DNA from: Basidiobolus meristosporus CBS 931.73
Taxonomy: Eukaryota > Basidiobolomycota > Basidiobolomycetes > Basidiobolales > Basidiobolaceae
Assembly: GCA_002104905.1 (NCBI GenBank)
Contig: MCFE01000659.1
Coordinates: 1 to 49,080, forward strand
Direction: 5' to 3'
Length of the DNA stretch: 49,080 bases
Of this stretch, positions 22,080 through 36,120 are shown piece by piece. The notes beneath the pieces were generated by a model. The model saw nothing but the letters and a program-made list of their open reading frames with translations. It ran no database searches and was not told where the DNA came from. The first letter of the stretch is position 1. Every line of letters starts with the position of its first letter. The translations under genes and the position numbers were made by a program.

Positions 22080-23042
22080 TGAGGGAGTGGGGTTGGTTGA
22101 GACTGTGATCTCATGAAGTCTTTGTTGAGGATAGTTGATGGCTATCTAACCACCCCTTAAAGACGAGCAAATAAGTAGGAGACTTGAGGTAATCTACTTA
22201 TTGCCGATACCCATTCTTATGAAGGATTGCCACGATTCAATATTTCTCTCGTTGTAAAAGGACAGCACTACAAACTAGAGCGAGAGGCCTCTCTTGCTTA
22301 CCTTTACTCCTCGAGGTGACGTAAATAAGATAGCAAAGAAAGCTAAAAATAGTTAAATAGGGATTGAACTTCAGTGCTCCAAACTACACGGGATATCTTT
22401 CCCCATTGAGTCCAGATATGATAAGATGCCATTTGATCAGCGCATCTTGGAAAGCCATAATTTGCATTAACTCCATCTTTCGCAATAGACCAATCATCTC
22501 GTGGTATAGAACGTGGAGACAATATTGTTGGATACAGTCGTGTAGACCGATCTTCGCACTTACTCTATTTAGACGGGCGATGGGCAGATAAAGTTGGGGG
22601 TGAATATGGGGTTACAATCTTGGGAAATGCTCAGAAAATATGTTTGCAATTTTGATGTGGGACTGTTACACATTAACGTGTCGTAAGTGTATTGCCGACA
22701 AGTATTACTAATCATTATGGCTCCCCAAGCGTTCATGCAGTTACCAGGCTCCCCTTGGTGCCCTGACTTCGCGCTGTAAATCCCATCTTAGAACTTGCCC
22801 GCGGTGTAAGGAGATATAAATTACGTATCACATACTCTCCAACAAAAACACACTCCGGACGGGTTGTATGTATTTCAATATTTATAACAAACATATGTGT
22901 ATACTGGTAATTAGCAACCAAAGCCATATGTGGAAGCTTCCAGTGGATTTCGCAGGTAACGAAGATCAGTTTAAACAGTGCAGGTGACTAAAAAGGTCTA
23001 AACACGCTTGATAAGTCCTCAAAACCACCGAACCTTACTTCC
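22080..23042. other. Intergenic region upstream of the small ORF, downstream of Atg8
   Basis: Both flanking genes are on the minus strand. Short frames (e.g. 22364-22591, 22733-22927) carry no motif. I see nothing else. Confidence 0.5.
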
Positions 23043-23583
<541 letters not shown>

Positions 23584-26129
23584 CTTCGATAAGTAAGGAG
23601 AAGTTTAGTGGTACGAGTAAGAAACTACAGTAATATATAAGAAGTATTAAGTTATAAATATCGCTAAGAGTATGTTCTACAGTTACTTTGTAGTTCAGGC
23701 AACAAAAGATAAAAAGAGGTGAAGGCTAGAATATAAAGGGTAGTACTGAGTAGAATCCAGATTGGAAATTAAGGAGGCTTAGGAAAGGAGAAGGGTGAAG
23801 TTGGGCTAGGATGCTGCGGTCTTCTGCGGAAAGTTATTATAATGGGAGGCCTTTGAAAGTCACTGAACAATATTCAAGTGGATATCATAAATTACAAACC
23901 TTTCGACAATGTATGGAACGCTTTAATTGGAAGAGTTATGGTGTAAGGAGAAGTCAAGATCCTCTTCAATTTATTAGCATATGGAACGTCATCTTGCTGA
24001 ACACGGATACCATTTGATGGGTAGCAAGTCACATGGGTTCGTGCCGCTTGTTGTTGACATTTACTAGCACACACGTTCAAGCTATGATATATTGACACAG
24101 ATATTACGTTATTGAATGTCCGGATACACCAATACGAAGTCACCTCGCTTTGTTTGACTTCTTATTTAATCTCCTTTCTTGAGTGATTCATAGATGAGAC
24201 TTGCTCAGCCACTGTTTTCGAAATACCATTCTTTGCCATGAACCATGCTACACTGCGATCGTTACATACATACAATTGCAACGAATTGTCAGTAATCGGA
24301 TTGATTCAACATGGTTGATACCATCTCTGGTATTGGTTGGCTCGTAGGTAGGGTTATTATATATGCTGGTAATATAAACTCCGTAGCAGGCACTTGGCCA
24401 TCCTAACTCGGGCAAAATTGACAAACCACCAGAATATTGCGATCTTGAGTCACAAGATGTGGTTATATTGACATATCTGCTGTACATCTGGTAGCGCCTC
24501 CTAGCCAGACCAGTGGCTTAGCCGCAAGCTGGAAATCTAATATTAAATACAGGTGTTGATTCACCCCATGATTGATTATTCCCATACATACTAGTTTGTA
24601 AATGTCTAAGCTCCGGTTACTAATCCGTAGACACCATATTCAACATGCATTTGATTTCAGCTTTACACACCGAAAATGACCTATGCTACTGAAAGCCAGT
24701 CATCAAGCTATCATGGTCTACTGATTTTTTGTGACAACACCAACATACGTTCGGATGTCAGGGGCCTAGGCTATCCAATTCTTCCGGATTCCTGGAGGCA
24801 TTACTAGAAAAAATGGAGTATCCAAATACACATGAGCAGTATTTTAGCCTCATGCCAGACATCTGCCAATTTGGTGTGCTCCTTGTACGCATACCGCTTG
24901 ATATACAACACCAGCTATGACTAGCGATAGGCGGGCAAGATACGCTAGGAAACACTGCTCTACCCCAACTACACCCCTGATCAGTCTGTATGCTGTCACG
25001 TATCCTTGCAAGTGCCTTCAGCATTTGGTCGACCCCTCTGGGACTTCAGTTACCCAATTTGTACCAAGATATGACAGTCTCTTCTCATGCATCCATACTT
25101 ATTCGGGCGATAAGAGTCACTCACCCCACCCTATTGATGACTCGACGCATGCAAGGTTAATTTCTGGGTTATATTCTGCATCAAAGCCCATCCAGCAAAT
25201 CGGCTTCGCGTATATGTCAAAAGAAAAACAATGCGAATGCAGTTCACAATAACCTTGGTGGATATTATGCAGTAAAAAAGCACCATGAAGTAGATCTCCA
25301 GATAATCACGAAGCTTGCAACCATTGACCAAAAAACTCCATCGGAATCTGGCAAGAGGAAAACAATGCAAATCCGCCTTCACATGTACGATTCAACAATC
25401 GATACATAGCCATAATCAACTCGAAATTAGCAGTGTCATCACATCAATAATACCTGGATACTCGATACAAGGACCAACGCTTGAAGGTGATAATTTATGC
25501 AGATATCTTTCCTAAAATAATTTGCCACTAAATTTCGTCCTAATGCAAGTAACACAAATTTCAGGTGTTCCAAATTACCAGTAAGCCTCGCTTTGATTGG
25601 GCGTACGGGCTGATAAAATGATATGCATATACAATAATCAAAAACAATCATTTGATCATACATTGAGATTTACTTCAATAAGTACCCATCACCAAAGGTT
25701 TGAGTTGTTGACTCTTTGTTGGTTTTGGTTTAGATTTTGGTCTTGCTGTGCTCTTTGAAACCGTGTATCAATAGCTTTTGCTCTTGTTTAACGTCAGGAC
25801 ACTTCCCTCCAGGGAAAGAGAACCGTAAGACGCAGGCCTTATAATACACTCTTAGTTCGCGCATTTACCTTTCTGATACTGCTTTGAACTATCTTATGTC
25901 GACCATTGTTCGTTAAACCAACTGTCATAGTTTCACACTTCAGCACCATATAACACAGTCGTTAGCTTTTCTCTCAAGGGATTTTGACTCTTGCTTAAAA
26001 CCAGCAAAACGTTCGTGGCAGGTGCACAGGATACAGCGCCGATATTTAACATAATCTTCCCGCCTTAAAGTAACAGAAACTTGCTTCATATTGAGCATTC
26101 TGACTACACTTTCAAGCCGATAGTAGCTA
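23584..26129. other. Divergent intergenic region, about 2.5 kb
   Basis: Lies between the minus-strand Atg8 gene and the plus-strand Byr4-like gene, so it holds both promoters. The 24.0-25.7 kb part has only short frames, often on both strands, with no motif. The 25.7-26.1 kb part is likely the Byr4-like promoter/leader. Nothing further seen. Confidence 0.5.
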
Positions 26130-28521
26130 TTGTCCGGAAAGAGTCCATATACTCCTCACCGATTGCTCGAAATGTTCGATACATCACGACTTCTAAGCTA
26201 CCTCTCTAAACCAATTGAACTTCCTAACTCTCTGTGGTCGGATATAGATTATATCCCGAATGAGACGCAGTCACTATCTCCTGAAGACAGAAGCAATTTA
26301 GAGGATTCTGCTGCTTCACAAGCCTCCGGACCTACCACTCCAACTCCCAATTGTACAAAACTTCAACTTTTTTCAACCGCGACAGAAGATATGGACACTT
26401 CTATGGGACTACTCACCAATGATCATTTTATGGTGTCTTCACCCGTCCCATTCCACCACGAAGTTGCTCAGTCAAACACGCTGTCACCTCTTCCTTCCTC
26501 ACGCACTTCAGAGAGCAACCGCATCAAACTCAAAAATAGCTCTTCCAATCCGCATCTTCGTGCTGCTAATCATTTCACTGGCCGACGTTCATTACATCCC
26601 GTTGCAAGTTCGGCTTCACTATTCTTGCCTCGCCCTCTAGTCAGTCGAAGCAAAGGCGAGGGCTCTGCTCTCAATACTTCTACTCATACCAAAAAGCACA
26701 GCTCTGGCGCCTCATTCGATGAAACTCTCTTTGCTCGTCGTTTGCGTACAAATCAACCAACCTCAGACCAACCTTGTTCTTGGTTTTTAGAGGATGGAAA
26801 AGATGACTGTAGTTTAGATCTGGTCAGTGATGATTCACCTATCTCTACACCTACAATCTCACCATCAACCTCACCTCTACCGCAGACTTGTCAATATGGT
26901 GGCCGAAAACAATGTGACAGAAAAAACAGGATAGATGGCGATGTCTATCTTCGTCGCTCAAATGATCAGCATTTCCCCAAATCTAAAGGATCTCCTCAAA
27001 CTACTGAAGCGGTGAAAGTAGTTCACTCCACCTCGTCTAGCGACTCGGATTGGTGTAATGAGCTAATGGACGGTCTAGATTTTGGTGCTAGCGATGAATG
27101 GATCAGCACTTGCGTGAATAAGCCAAATTGTCACCAAAACTTGCGATTTTCTACTTTTGGCGAGGATAAATCACTCAGGCCACCACTACCTTTTAATCAC
27201 AAGATACAGTCAAGAAACACCTCGAGTCCTGTGGCTAACAATGCGAAAAGCCCAATACGTCGGGTCGATTCACCACACTCCTTAAAGCTCGCACAGAACT
27301 CAGACAATAATGATCCCAAATCCGGCCCACGTCTTCGCAGAGTCACAGCCTCTATCAAAAACACGTTGTCCCTAAACCCAGCCAAGCAATCAATTAAAAG
27401 TGATATATCTCCGCCTAAAGTAAAAGATGGTTACCCAACGACCCGCGAAAACTCAAGATCAGACTCCAGAAACACAACCTTGGTTCGTCCGCAACATTAC
27501 CCATCTAATAACAAGAATGCCTTGGTTGCTAGTCCTCGAACTATTGCAGTAGAACCTAAATCAAGTAAGTGGTGATAATGCAAGAGGTTGACTTTTGTAT
27601 CTGGCCCTTACTATAGTTGCTACCTTATTTGTTACAGATACGACAATTCTTCGGCCTTTTTTGAGGAAAAGCCCGGCTGCAATCCCGAACAAGACCCGCC
27701 AACCAACCCATTCAATTTCAACGAATCAACAGACGGCTGTTCACAGAGGACCCCCGTCAGATACACTCGGCAAAATTAGCAACACCAATCCTTCACGTAG
27801 TGCCAGCAGAAAGTCGTCTTTATCTAGACCAAATCTAGCTCAAAGCAGAACGCCACTTTTGAAAGGTGAGGAGTTGTATAAAGACTATCCTGTATTATCA
27901 ATGGTTAATTTTTGCGCAGAGCAAACGCGCCCTAGCCATGGTCCCCCAGCAACTCTAAAGATTAACACTAGCCCCGAAACGGCAACGAAACTACCAAGCA
28001 AATCCCCTGGCAACAGTGAAACCGTTACCAAATCCTCTCTTAGCGGCTTACTGTCTCCGACCCGACCTGGTCTGATACCATATCCGCACAAAGAAAAAAA
28101 GAAGGCACATATAGTTGGCAATATGCAATTTGACCCAATAAAAATGTGCTGGAACAGTGTCAATGGAAATGGTAGCGAGCCAAGCGAAGAGGATGATCCA
28201 TTTGCAGATTTCTCGTCCGATGAAGAAGATCCAATATTCTCAAACATCCATGGAGCTCTGGAAGAACCTGTTGAAGAATTCATTGTAGGTACTGAGTTTC
28301 AGCTCAGCGCACACGAGCTACGCGGGATGTTCAAAACCGAAATCGAGCACAAGTCCTCTATGCAAAGATGGTACGCGAAAGCCGACCGGTGCACCAACCA
28401 TGACCGGATTGGTTTGAAAAACCCAGTGGTACGTAGAGGTGATTTGTTAGATATTCGCCTGGTAAACATTCACATAAGGTATCCATTACGGAATCGTTTT
28501 AATAACTCCATGCATTCCTAG
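26130..28521 (+). CDS. Byr4/Bfa1-like septation/mitotic-exit regulator (putative)
   Basis: Two exons, 26130-27564 and 27638-28521 (73-bp intron; CTAAATCAA|GTAAGT to GTTACAG), 772 residues. The N-terminal ~600 residues are Ser/Thr/Pro-rich and probably disordered, with short acidic/hydrophobic islands such as SDWCNELMDGLDFG. The C-terminal ~150 residues resemble the conserved tail of Byr4/Bfa1: RPGLIPY, then VGNMQFDPIKMCW (~640), acidic EEDDPFADFSSDEEDP, and a charged helix ELRGMFKTEIEHKSSMQRWY. Byr4/Bfa1 is one half of the two-part GAP (with Cdc16/Bub2) for the Spg1/Tem1 GTPase at the spindle pole. I recognise it by this pattern from memory, so function is probable, not sure. A GCK-III kinase, a class that acts downstream of that GTPase, is 4.6 kb to the left. 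Confidence 0.65.
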
Positions 28522-31500
28522 ACTTGGCCAGATCGTTTTGCGTCGAAATCATCACAGCGAGGCTGAATTGTGATATGAGATGACAAGTATGCACTGAATT
28601 CCTTTCAACCGCCACGTACTATTTAAAGAATCAATTTTTTGACTTGAACATTTATTCTTATCCCTGGACAAGAAATCATGTACCATGTAGGAATGTGGAG
28701 AGGCAGAGAAATGAAACGCAGGAGTTCACCCTTCTATGCACTCTCTTTATTAAATGTGACCGTTTTCCAATTCGTTATACTCGGGTATATGAAAAAGAAA
28801 TGGCTTGTTCGATGGGAATGAATGTCCATTCAAGATTCGTGAGATTCTTCAGCAAATATTCTTATGGCTGAGAATGTACCTGCTTTCGGGTTTACGAATT
28901 ACGCACCAAATGATAATCTTGGACAAGAATAGGAGTGATTTGGGATATATTGTCGCAACCTAGACAATCAAGAAATGTCGAATATTCACAGTCTGATGAA
29001 AATCATTGGAGCTCCAACGATCCCTACCCACTGCCGGACTGCTTCAAGCACACTTAGGCATACAACCAATCAAGTAGAACAGAAAACATGTTTGGATCAG
29101 AAAACGCAAACCCCATTATGAAGTGTGTAGTTGACCAAATCTGATCAATCAACACATGTATGTTGGTCGTGAGGAGTCGTACTACATGCTCAAGAGATGG
29201 CTTAGGAAATTCTGAAGCCTGCCCATGTTACTTCCGAGACAGCATCAAGGCAGTCGTATAAATAGGTTGATACGTGGTGACCTAGCGAAATCAAGTAACA
29301 AATAATAGAAATGACTGGTAACAGTAAGGGTAACACCAAAGTCCAAGGCATTATCGATGCTTCTTTTTCTTGGTAATCAACGAGCTTTATTACTATATCG
29401 AGTCCAGCATCCCTATCCCAGAATTTAGGTCTCGAATCAGCCCAATATCATGATGTTCGAACATCAATAAATAAACTTCGAAACCATCCTACAGCAGACA
29501 TGTGTTATCTTGTGGTATTTCATTCTTCCTTGTATGCTCGGTATACAAATCAGGAAAGTTCAATCGACATCATCATCAAAGCGGATTTGTTATCGGCGTC
29601 CATATACAACGAAGATAAGCCCATTTCCGTCGCCCATTGACTTTGAATTTGATGGGACGGATGGATCTTCCATCATGATAAGCAATCGTGTAACCTCTGT
29701 CCCCTTTTTTGGAAAGGTGGCATTTGACGTTAAGGATTCGACAACTCAAATTACGTTAATCCTTGATGGCAAGGCCTCAACTCGTGAGCGGTAAGCCACA
29801 TGCTAATTAGAAAATTCTTGCTGATATCCCTTTTTCGTGCCCTGCCTAGCATACGTTGAGCAATTGTTGAAATTTTTAATCAGAAATTCTTAGAATTCTG
29901 GCAACATCTAGGCGGCGACCGCCTTGGCTATCAACTCAATGTCAACATCAACCTTTTAGGTTAGCAGAGGTGGGTGACGTCAAATATATCAACGGATGGG
30001 CCCTGTGGGGTTGTAACGACCGCCTTCAACCCATAGGGATGCAATCGATGATTGGGCGATGGCGCTTCTTGGTAGGGAATACCATTCACCATGCTGGATT
30101 CGCAGCATCCACTAATGCCTGATTCCAGTGGGTCACAGTGACTGTTGGCTCTGCTAAAAGCAGGGTATGTGCTAGAGCAACTATCCAGGCTAGGCTTGAA
30201 GAACATATATACCCAACGTTAAATCAGATCACGGATACACAAGAATTATAAATCCGCGGCATGGCGATGTCTTTTAGCCAATCTAGGAAATGATATATCT
30301 TCCCTCCTGCAACACCTCAGCAGCAATCTAAACCGGAACTGATGAATTCTCGTTCCTCCTTCTGACAACCACTCTTACGTGTGCGGTGCAATATATTGCT
30401 TTAGGAAGGATCATTTGATCATGGCATCAGGAAAGCATCAAGCTCACAGGTGCATCTGAATTGGTCGAGGCGATGTTGTCGTCTACCAGAGTCCAATTGG
30501 ATTATTTCTATTGCAAGCACTCAGCGCTGTTTGACAAAACGGATTAGTCACTTCTAACAGGTTTGTGGGAATTAGCATCAACATCCACAACAGTTCTTTT
30601 AATAAAAATTCCTTTTTTATCCCTCCGGTGGTAGATAATCAAGATATCTATGAATAGCTACATTACCACATATTTGTCCTCCGTACACAGGAAGTTTGAG
30701 TGGTGTGCATCTTGCTGCATTCCCAGCAACACACACTCATGGTTTAGGCTGTACCTTGTGTGTATTGCTTGATTTCAAGAATTACTGATCTGGTGTCGAG
30801 GTTCCGCATCAGAGGTATCCCGATGGGGGTTATGGGCGACGGCTGTTTGGGAGAGCCAAGCAATTGCGATACATTGGCAAGGCTGGCTTCGGGTAAGGAT
30901 GTCCTGGCGCACCCACACCAACTACATGCATGCCACGGCCAGGGCTGGGTATATTGTACATCCACACATTGCTGTTGCCATCAAGGGCCACAGAGCATCT
31001 CGGCAGAAAGGAGATGCAAGTGAAACTAGCAATCTCCTATTTCATTAAATTAAACATTCCTACCGTTGCTACATTAAACCAATTCTACCTAATGGCAATG
31101 GTTAATGGTTTTGGTTTCACTACAAACCTATGCCCAATATGTAAATGAAAAATCTTGCGAGCTCCATTCGAGCATGTGAAAGCTTATCCGTTGATCTCTG
31201 AGCTTATCAGAGCCAATCATGCACATTGGATCCCAGTTGTTGGTAGCATCTCCATATAGAAAACTCTGGGGTCTAGATGGCATGCTGACTTGATGGAGTA
31301 GAATGACTCACTGGTGAGCGGACAATCTGCTCACCACATGCCTTCGAGCGTCAACTTGTCGAATGTCATGCAGCACAGCCAGGGATGCTATGTACAAATG
31401 ATGATAAACAAGAAAGCCTGCGCGTGTAGCAACGAGGGGAGGGTAAGCATATGATTGGGTTTAGCCTTGGAATCTTAATCCCCTTGGCATGTTTGGGCCG

Positions 31501-32255
31501 AAGTATATTTAACAAGAGCCTCACTATTGGATTCACTCCTGGAGCGAGCTATTGGCTGTGCACCAGCGATCCATGATCGATACGGCCATAACTTACAATT
31601 ATGAACAATGGCTGGGATTAGTCTTTGATCCAAAGGCTATTGTTACGGGCCTGGCTGCTTGCGCCAATGAATAGCCAGGGCACCTCTATTAGCCTGGCTT
31701 ATGGTTGGTTTATCTAAACCGGTTCTTGTGTTTCTAACCATACTCTGAGGTTTAGATCTATATTAAGAAATGCCCATATATTGCGTGTTGTGTGGGTCTG
31801 CTGCTGTGATTGGCCCAGTGGTGCGCATGGCATTTGATATTGGCACACCATCTGGAATATCTGTTCGGCCTTTTTTGCATTTTTTTTCATACAGCCAGAT
31901 TTGTTGCAGGATGGATTCCTATTTAATCCCACACCCGTTTTGCTGAAATGATCCGGCTTTCCGCCTTTTTCCTCTCAGCATATCATGCTAGATTCTTTTA
32001 ACGCATATACCGAAGTTATTTTACCTTCCTCAGCTTTAACTATCTCTCCTTTCGTTACCTGCTGCGTTTCTCAAGTATTCTGTGTCGCCCAATATACCTC
32101 GACTGACGGTGGCTAACTACAACTATAGCTCATATATATATATTGCTGGACTGTCTGCCTGATTCCTTCTCTTACTCTGCTTCTATTCCAAGCCTTATTT
32201 TTTGGTTTTTATTCCTGCTGAACCTTTTTCAAAGCCTTACTTCCAAATCATAACT
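28522..32255. other. Gene-poor region, about 3.7 kb
   Basis: No supported gene apart from the weak candidate at 29510-29794. The 29.9-31.0 kb part is somewhat richer in GC and has overlapping frames on both strands without motifs. The last ~300 bp (31950-32255) become pyrimidine-rich on the plus strand and include an alternating TATATATATAT run near 32130, fitting a promoter and leader for the phosphatase gene. Confidence 0.55.
29510..29794 (+). CDS. Doubtful small ORF, possibly secreted (94 residues)
   Basis: Starts MWYFILPCMLGIQIRKVQS, which has a short hydrophobic stretch like a weak signal peptide, and continues with polar, strand-like sequence (FEFDGTDGSSIMISNRV; PFFGKVAFDV; TTQITLIL). 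The frame's stop lies within GTAAGC, a good splice donor. Splicing to CTGCCTAG at 29843-29850 would end the protein two codons later. No family recognised; it may be an orphan gene or chance. Confidence 0.22.
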   Translation: MWYFILPCMLGIQIRKVQSTSSSKRICYRRPYTTKISPFPSPIDFEFDGTDGSSIMISNRVTSVPFFGKVAFDVKDSTTQITLILDGKASTRER

Positions 32256-32898
32256 ATGACTCTTCCTGCTTCCGTGCGTCTCCAATCTCAACCACACAGA
32301 TCTGTCCTCAGTACTGTGGTCTCCTTCATTGAACACAAGAATCTACGCTTTCTTATCCTTGATTGTCCAACTGATTCGAACATCCATCTTTATCTTAAAG
32401 AATTCCGGAACTTCAACGTCACCCATGTTGTGGTAAGTTTGAAGCAAAGCTCCCTTACTATGGAGTGGTCACTAACCCTTCGTTCCTGAATAGCGTGTTT
32501 GTGAACCTACCTATCGTACCGAAGCCTTGACCAGTGCTGGTATCCAAGTCCATGACTGGCCGTTCCCCGACGGTGGTATTCCACCCGCCTCCCTGGTTAA
32601 AGAATGGGTTTCTCTGGTTAATTCGTGCGCGAACTTCTCCAGCTCAGTACCCGAGACCATTGCTATTCATTGTGTTGCCGGACTAGGTCGTGCTCCAGTT
32701 CTAGTGGCAGTTGCGCTAATTGAGCACGGTATGGAAGCATTGAGCGCCGTGGAATATATTCGCAAAAAGCGTCGGGGTGCTTTCAACAACCGACAAATCC
32801 AGTACCTGGACTCTTACAAGAAGACTAAACCATCTATGGGATTCAAGATCTCGTTTAACAAGATGTTTAAGTTCTCCAAGAAAATTGAAGTCAGTTGA
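32256..32898 (+). CDS. PRL-type (PTP4A-like) protein tyrosine phosphatase
   Basis: Small dual-specificity-type phosphatase, 193 residues, from exons 32256-32432 and 32494-32898 (61-bp intron with CACTAACCC branch site). PRL hallmarks: HVVRVCEPTY after the splice, general-acid loop WPFPDGG with D85, P-loop [14 protein letters not shown] (nucleophile C119, R125), then [20 protein letters not shown]. In animal PRLs Ala follows the P-loop Arg, as here. The N-terminus has ~20 extra residues compared with animal PRLs. The C-terminus is basic/hydrophobic ([18 protein letters not shown]) and lacks the CaaX prenylation box of animal PRLs, so membrane binding, if any, would rely on the basic stretch. 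ATG 32256 was chosen over 32202 because the PRL-like sequence begins just after it. TATA-like TATATATATAT lies ~115 bp upstream. Confidence 0.9.
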
Positions 32899-35729
32899 CT
32901 CTCTCGCCTATTTCATAAGCCACGATCGTCCATGTCCAGCCATCGTCATAGGTCACTTATTCAGATCCCATCAGATTGTATCCATTGTTTGAATGATAAA
33001 CTCCACCCCATCTCAAACATGGATTGCATCATGGAAATTTCCTTATTGACTTGCGCTCGTTGCACACCACTTTTCGATTTTACCAAGACGATTCTATTCA
33101 GTTACCCATTTTCTATGCTCGTATCTAGGCTGCCTTTCGCCAGTGGCAAAGCTACGATTTGCATATCAATTCCTTCAATAAATCTCCAGTCAAACGAGTA
33201 TCCCATTCCTCATCGCGTAACAAATAAGGCATCTAACTAGCCATAGTTGTGTTATGATACCTACAAATCGGGATTCCTGGGCAGCCCAACCAGCCAGTAA
33301 GCAAACTTAAAACAGGGGGCGGCCAAGATAATGGCCCAACCAGGATTCATCGATTCTATGGACGCCTTGGTTGGTACCTTAGTTAAAGTTCAGTATTTGG
33401 CTATAAATAAACAGACTGCCGTCTAGACCTAGTGGAGCAGCCAATTCAAATAGATCGAGGCGATTGATATTTCCAGCATATCTTTCTATAAAAGGATGAT
33501 GATCCCGATCATTTGCTGATATCTTCGTGTATCATGTCCATCTAAATTGCTGATGTTTAGGTCGCTTTCGTGGGCGACAAGTTTTGAGGAATAATGTGTA
33601 AATTGGATTCAAGCCCATCAGAGCTTACGGCATCGATGTTGGTGTCACTAATTGTAGTGGCCTCAATCCTTGACCCTCACAAGCCTGCATAATGCACAAC
33701 CAAAATTTCAACAACGGAGAAAATGATGGAGACCGGGATTGCACATTTCGAGGGAATCAAATATTTGAGTTATGCTTTATGGAGAGCAATTAACTGTGCC
33801 CTGCTTTATAGTGGTTTGTCAGAGGGTTTGTGTATCCCAGCTGTAGTACGCTGGGAAATTTCGTGGTCCTTTTCTTTTCGATACTGGTATTGGTCTTTGT
33901 GAACGTGGAGGGCGCACCAAATGGGATTTCGATAAAATCCGTATGGTTGTGATGCACACTCAATCATTCCCCTCTTCTCTCACTGGGTTGAAATCTCGGG
34001 GAGCTGGTGCCCTTAAGATACTGCACGGATATTTCCTTTTCGTTCAAACTGCCCGCACCTACGTATCCGTATGCTACACATTACACAAACCCATTACAAA
34101 CGTTTCACAAGCTTTTGTCTAAACCAGGCGCGTAATATCATGAAAAAGGACAATGGCCTGTAGTAATATGATGTCAACATGGGTCCATTACCAAGCTATC
34201 AGGAAATCGATACCCACAGATAAACTGATGACTGGGTCCCATACAACGAAGCCAGAACTCAGCAATCAGAAATTGAAATCAGCAGTGGCTAGTGAAATAC
34301 ATGGGCCTTGACAATGGTGCGGTACTTTATCACACGGCTTCAGACGCACTAAACGAGTAGTTTCATGCTGATTTTAGGTTTTCTTCTCAGGTTGTAAGAT
34401 ATTGAATAATTGTAGTAATCATCAAATTGGTAAAGTGAGTGTCTAAGAGTTTAACCACATCGCCTTCCCTAAAGCATCATTATCATTCAATTAAACAGTG
34501 TGCAAAATGTTGCTTTGTATAGCCTGATAAAAACTCCCTACCCAGGGATTAAGACCAACGGACATTAAATTAATGGGTGATTATGTTGGAGCCAGGGCTC
34601 TATTTGAAAACATGTCAAGTAGTGAATATTCTTTATTTGTGATATCAAAAGGATGGACTCTAGATAATTCTAAGCTAGAGTAGATTACGTAGAGGAGCAA
34701 TGTATGTATAAATGTGGCCTCGGCGGTACCAAGGTCTCAAAGATGAATACATTAACCAAACATACCATGGGGGGGGGTAGGTAGACTTCAGCGAGTTGCC
34801 TTTGCACTTCATCTGTTTTTACTATATTTAATAGCTAGCTTATATGTCCATACATGGTTTTGTAGCATACCGGTACTTGGGAGCCACGGCGTTGTTATGA
34901 AGTGGAGCACACTCAATCCATTTAATTCATCACCCACTAGTGTGCATGGCCTTAGTGATACGGGTTCTATTTTAACCAAGAATTGTTATCTGTCCAGCAC
35001 CTAATGTTGCATACGCTCTGGTTTAAGACTTGCTATGGATTATACATAAAGCGTTGACTTGGTCATCAAAATAAATAGCTTCTCTCACAATTCTCGATCA
35101 CGTTAGACATTTCACTACTGTTGCTGTATAACACCGGTAGACCTCATATCGTTTCATTCCATTTCACAAATTTTACTACACTCCTACCGAGGTTTGGAGC
35201 CCAAAATTCACACCATCAAAAATTCGGCTTTTCCGGTCCCTGCTTTTTGGCTCCACCGTTCTCAGGTTACAGCATCAAAAACTTCACTTGTAAATAGGAT
35301 GCTTAGGGAATATGTCGGCTCTGTAGAAACCGAATACGCGAGCTTGGTTGAGATATACTATGTAAGGAAAGGTGCTTGCGTTTAATAGTGACTTATTAAT
35401 AGCTTAGGCATGATCTGTGACTATATATCATGTGAAACGCAAGATGAAGCTCAGATACAATGTCAAATCGTCTTGATAATGGGTGTAGACACACATGAGT
35501 CAAGAGAAGTTAGATAATATGCCCTATAGTTACGATATTTCAGATGATAGCCTGAAATAAGAATGACATTGTCTCTAGTTCAGTAGATTAATGCCTGTAA
35601 GAGTAAGTGCTTGCTAGATAACTAAATGCAAGGTTGTGATTACTCCGCCATTGGCTGCAAACAATTGTTGTAGAACTTGAAGTAGTAAAGAGTTGTCAGT
35701 TTGCAGGCGATGTGGAATATTATAGGAAA

Positions 35730-36120
35730 ATGTGACAAATGTTTAGTGTTGTTGCAAGAGTTTTGGGGAAGTGATTGGGGGAGCAAGTAGATTATGTAAT
35801 TTTCACTTAATAATCTATTGAATATAAAAGTAGTATTGAAATTTTACCTAGTCTTGGCAAAAAAACACATACAAAAGGCTCCGAAGGGTATGTGTGCAAA
35901 GTTTGGGGACCTTTGGACAACTTTGAGAATTTTCTTGTTCTGGGTACCTGATGTTTTGGTGAAATATTACAAGTAAATCCAAACAAAAAATTTGGGCAAG
36001 ATATTCCACGATCCATAGATTATGATGTAAGTGACTGAGTTAATGGAATATCTAGGTGCAATTACGAAATTTAAAACAGGTGTGTGCTTGTTTAGTATGC
36101 AAGACTTAGATTATGGAAAG
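35730..36120 (-). repeat. Dispersed repeat copy C (inverted relative to 9.9-10.3 kb)
   Basis: Its reverse complement follows copy B block by block: CACCTAGATATTCCATTAAC with TCAGTCAC; TTTCACCAAAACATCAGGTA; GTTGTCCAAAGGTCCCCAAA with CTTTGCACACATA; ATAGATTATTAAGTGAAAAT; CAATCACTTCC. About 26 kb from copy B. Non-coding; boundaries approximate. Confidence 0.6.

Noticed and set aside
30744-31148. Overlapping Cys/His-rich frames on both strands
   Set aside because: Mirror-image openness on both strands and no cysteine spacing of a known domain.
32899-33240. A possible 3' exon of the PRL gene that could restore a CaaX box
   Set aside because: No credible donor before the stop at 32896-32898 and no downstream frame ending in a CaaX-like motif was seen.
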